A DNA stretch of 64,000 nucleotides from Patescibacteria group bacterium UBA5738 (GTDB lineage Bacteria; Patescibacteriota; Minisyncoccia; Minisyncoccales; UBA5738), in assembly GCA_002419295.1 (NCBI GenBank), contig DIFW01000017.1:1-64000 (forward strand), given 5' to 3'. How positions within the stretch are numbered: position 1 is the stretch's first letter; each line of letters starts with the position of its first letter. The position numbers and the translations under genes are program-made. This document shows positions 62,665 through 64,000 of this stretch, piece by piece. Under the pieces are notes generated by a model. The model was not told where the DNA came from, ran no database searches, and worked only from the letters and a program-made list of their open reading frames with translations.

Positions 62665-63195
62665 TTATTTTTGCACCATACCAATAGTAAGAGTGCCGGA
62701 ATAATTATAGGTGCCATTGGGACATTTTACCCCGGGAGATACAATACTACCCGGTTTTTCTATCCTGGCTAACAACATATACCAATGCCGGGTGAATGAA
62801 GCATCCGGGACATAAGTGCCCGTTCCCGTATAATAACTATAAGTATAAACATCGGCAGTATACGCATGTCCGGAAGAAGGCGCGTTGATCGGATCTTTGG
62901 GAAGGGCGATATAAGGCGCCAGCGGTGTCACCAGCGCTTGCCACGCGGCCGCGTCGTTGCTACTTCTCCACCCAATTGCATTAGGATAGATTGCGTTCTC
63001 CGCGTAATACAATTCCAGCGCCTTGCGGATTTGGGTAATATCGTTCACCCGCCGCGCGTCGCGCGCTCTGGCGCGCGTATCGGTCATCGCCACCAAAACC
63101 ATCCCCGACAGCGTGCCGATGATGGAAATCACCACCAGAAGTTCGATCAGAGTAAAACCATTGGATGGTTTTAACTTGGCAAAAAACTCAAACAT
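62665..63195 (-). CDS. Type IV prepilin-like protein D
   Basis: About 176 residues from ATG 63195 ([20 protein letters not shown]). Leader and helix as in the others, then [45 protein letters not shown] and a TIGMVQK end. Closest relative in the window is prepilin B. First gene of the array. Confidence 0.93.
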   Translation of the reverse strand: MFEFFAKLKPSNGFTLIELLVVISIIGTLSGMVLVAMTDTRARARDARRVNDITQIRKALELYYAENAIYPNAIGWRSSNDAAAWQALVTPLAPYIALPKDPINAPSSGHAYTADVYTYSYYTGTGTYVPDASFTRHWYMLLARIEKPGSIVSPGVKCPNGTYNYSGTLTIGMVQK

Positions 63196-63269
63196 TCGCC
63201 CTCGCCCCGCGGTCACGCAAAACCCGACTTCGCCGAATCCGGTTTCCCGCGGCACAAATTAACCTTTCT

Positions 63270-64000
63270 TCATCCCGAATATAACCCGCGCTTGACATAA
63301 TCGGCAAGCAAATTCATCTTCACGCGCGTCTGCGCCATAGTATCGCGATCGCGCACCGTGGCATCATCACCGGCAAGCGAATCAAAATCCACGGTAATGC
63401 AATAGGGCGTGCCGATCTCGTCCTGGCGGCGATAGCGTTTGCCGATATTGCCAGAATCGTCAAACTCGCACATAAATTCCTCGCGCAACGCTTCATAGAC
63501 TTCCCGCGCTTTGGCGACAAGTTCGGGTTTGTTTTTCAACAACGGGAAAATTGCCGCTTTGATCGGCGCCAATCTCCGGTCAAACTTCATCACTGTGCGC
63601 GTCTCGCCGTTAACTTCCTCTTCGGCATAAGCTTTGTCCAAAAACATAAAAAACAGCCGGTTCAAACCCACGGAAGTTTCCATAATGTGGGGAATGAATT
63701 TTTCGCCGCTTTGAGGATCGGCATAACTCAAGTCCTGCCCGGAAAATTTGGAATGCTGGCTCAAATCCCAATCGCCGCGCGCGTGGATGCCCTCCACTTC
63801 CTTGTATCCGCCCAGCGCCTTGAAATTATATTCAATGTCATACGCTTCGGAAGCATAATGCGCCAATTTTTCATGCTTGTACCAGCGGATATCGCTTTCA
63901 TCCATCCCATAATTCAAATACCAGTTCCAACGAGTTTGCTTCCAATCATTATATTTTTCTTTCATCATCGACGGATGCAAAAAATACTGCATCTCCATCT
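63270..64000 (-). CDS. glyQS: Glycyl-tRNA synthetase (alpha2 type), C-terminal part, truncated by the window
   Basis: The last 243 residues of a class II synthetase, open to the window edge. Motifs are RWYKHEKLAHYASEAYDIEY, GIHARGDWDL, FIPHIMETSVGLNRLFFMFL (motif 3 region), and the anticodon-binding domain end GTPYCITVDFDSL ... VRDRDTMAQTRVKM. This is the dimeric type seen in archaea, eukaryotes and some bacteria, not the alpha2beta2 type. It charges tRNA-Gly; one such tRNA in this window has an altered elbow. Confidence 0.95.
   Translation of the reverse strand, partial: MEMQYFLHPSMMKEKYNDWKQTRWNWYLNYGMDESDIRWYKHEKLAHYASEAYDIEYNFKALGGYKEVEGIHARGDWDLSQHSKFSGQDLSYADPQSGEKFIPHIMETSVGLNRLFFMFLDKAYAEEEVNGETRTVMKFDRRLAPIKAAIFPLLKNKPELVAKAREVYEALREEFMCEFDDSGNIGKRYRRQDEIGTPYCITVDFDSLAGDDATVRDRDTMAQTRVKMNLLADYVKRGLYSG

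Overview
The window reads as chromosome of a Candidate Phyla Radiation (Patescibacteria, most likely Parcubacteria-type) bacterium. The signs are: a type IV pilus locus without an outer-membrane secretin; many class III prepilins with a near-identical [15 protein letters not shown] leader; secreted proteins with GWAWSENIGWxSFN repeats; reduced housekeeping proteins (trigger factor without its PPIase domain, short ATP synthase delta and epsilon subunits); a membrane-anchored RNase Y; and short AT-rich spacers that reuse the same words. Placement below that level is inference. Almost every gene lies on the minus strand.

Layout. 1-1.6 kb: right edge of an integrated element, a large serine recombinase whose last codons run into the 3' end of tRNA-His. 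1.7-14 kb: tRNA-Arg, then a type IV pilus operon (read right to left: two-component pair, PilB, an HTH-membrane protein, PilC, three large minor-pilin-like proteins, PilM, PilN, PilO and a small protein in the PilP position). 14-23.8 kb: tRNA-Pro and tRNA-Gly, rny, a secreted repeat protein, clpP, tig and nusA, a coiled-coil protein and two membrane-anchored proteins. 23.8-28.4 kb: tRNA-Phe, tgt, tRNA-Ala, a HAD hydrolase, one foreign-looking plus-strand secreted-protein cassette, and a PiT phosphate transporter with its DUF47 partner. 28.4-35.1 kb: complete F1Fo ATP synthase operon with promoter and terminator. 35.2-44.3 kb: accessory genes (RNase H, PQ-loop protein, two toxin-antitoxin pairs, HD hydrolase, Nif3-like protein, broken nucleotidyltransferase, cupin, Fic protein, Cys-rich secreted proteins). 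44.3-50 kb: nested hairpins, tRNA-Ser(TGA), a P-type cation ATPase, then an AT-richer island of small genes next to tRNA-Ser(GCT). 50-60.4 kb: TatD, a fused NMN adenylyltransferase-NAD synthetase, a DUF2157/GDYXXLXY cluster, and metG-rsmI-AI-2E exporter-M16 protease. 60.4-63.3 kb: four prepilin genes in tandem. 63.3-64 kb: part of a glycyl-tRNA synthetase that runs off the end.

The most unusual signal is not a gene. A family of very short perfect hairpins with a fixed three-base loop and a conserved GGT-NNN-ACC core, but different outer arms, recurs across the window. The outer arms fall into subfamilies with two or three copies each. Nearly all copies are intergenic, but one lies in frame inside tgt. 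Other notable items are two tRNAs with non-canonical T-loops, a structured 162-bp element with 19-bp terminal inverted repeats, a 38-bp spacer repeat present three times, a probable frameshift on an A8 run, a self-contained plus-strand gene cassette, and protein-coding genes that end inside tRNA genes.
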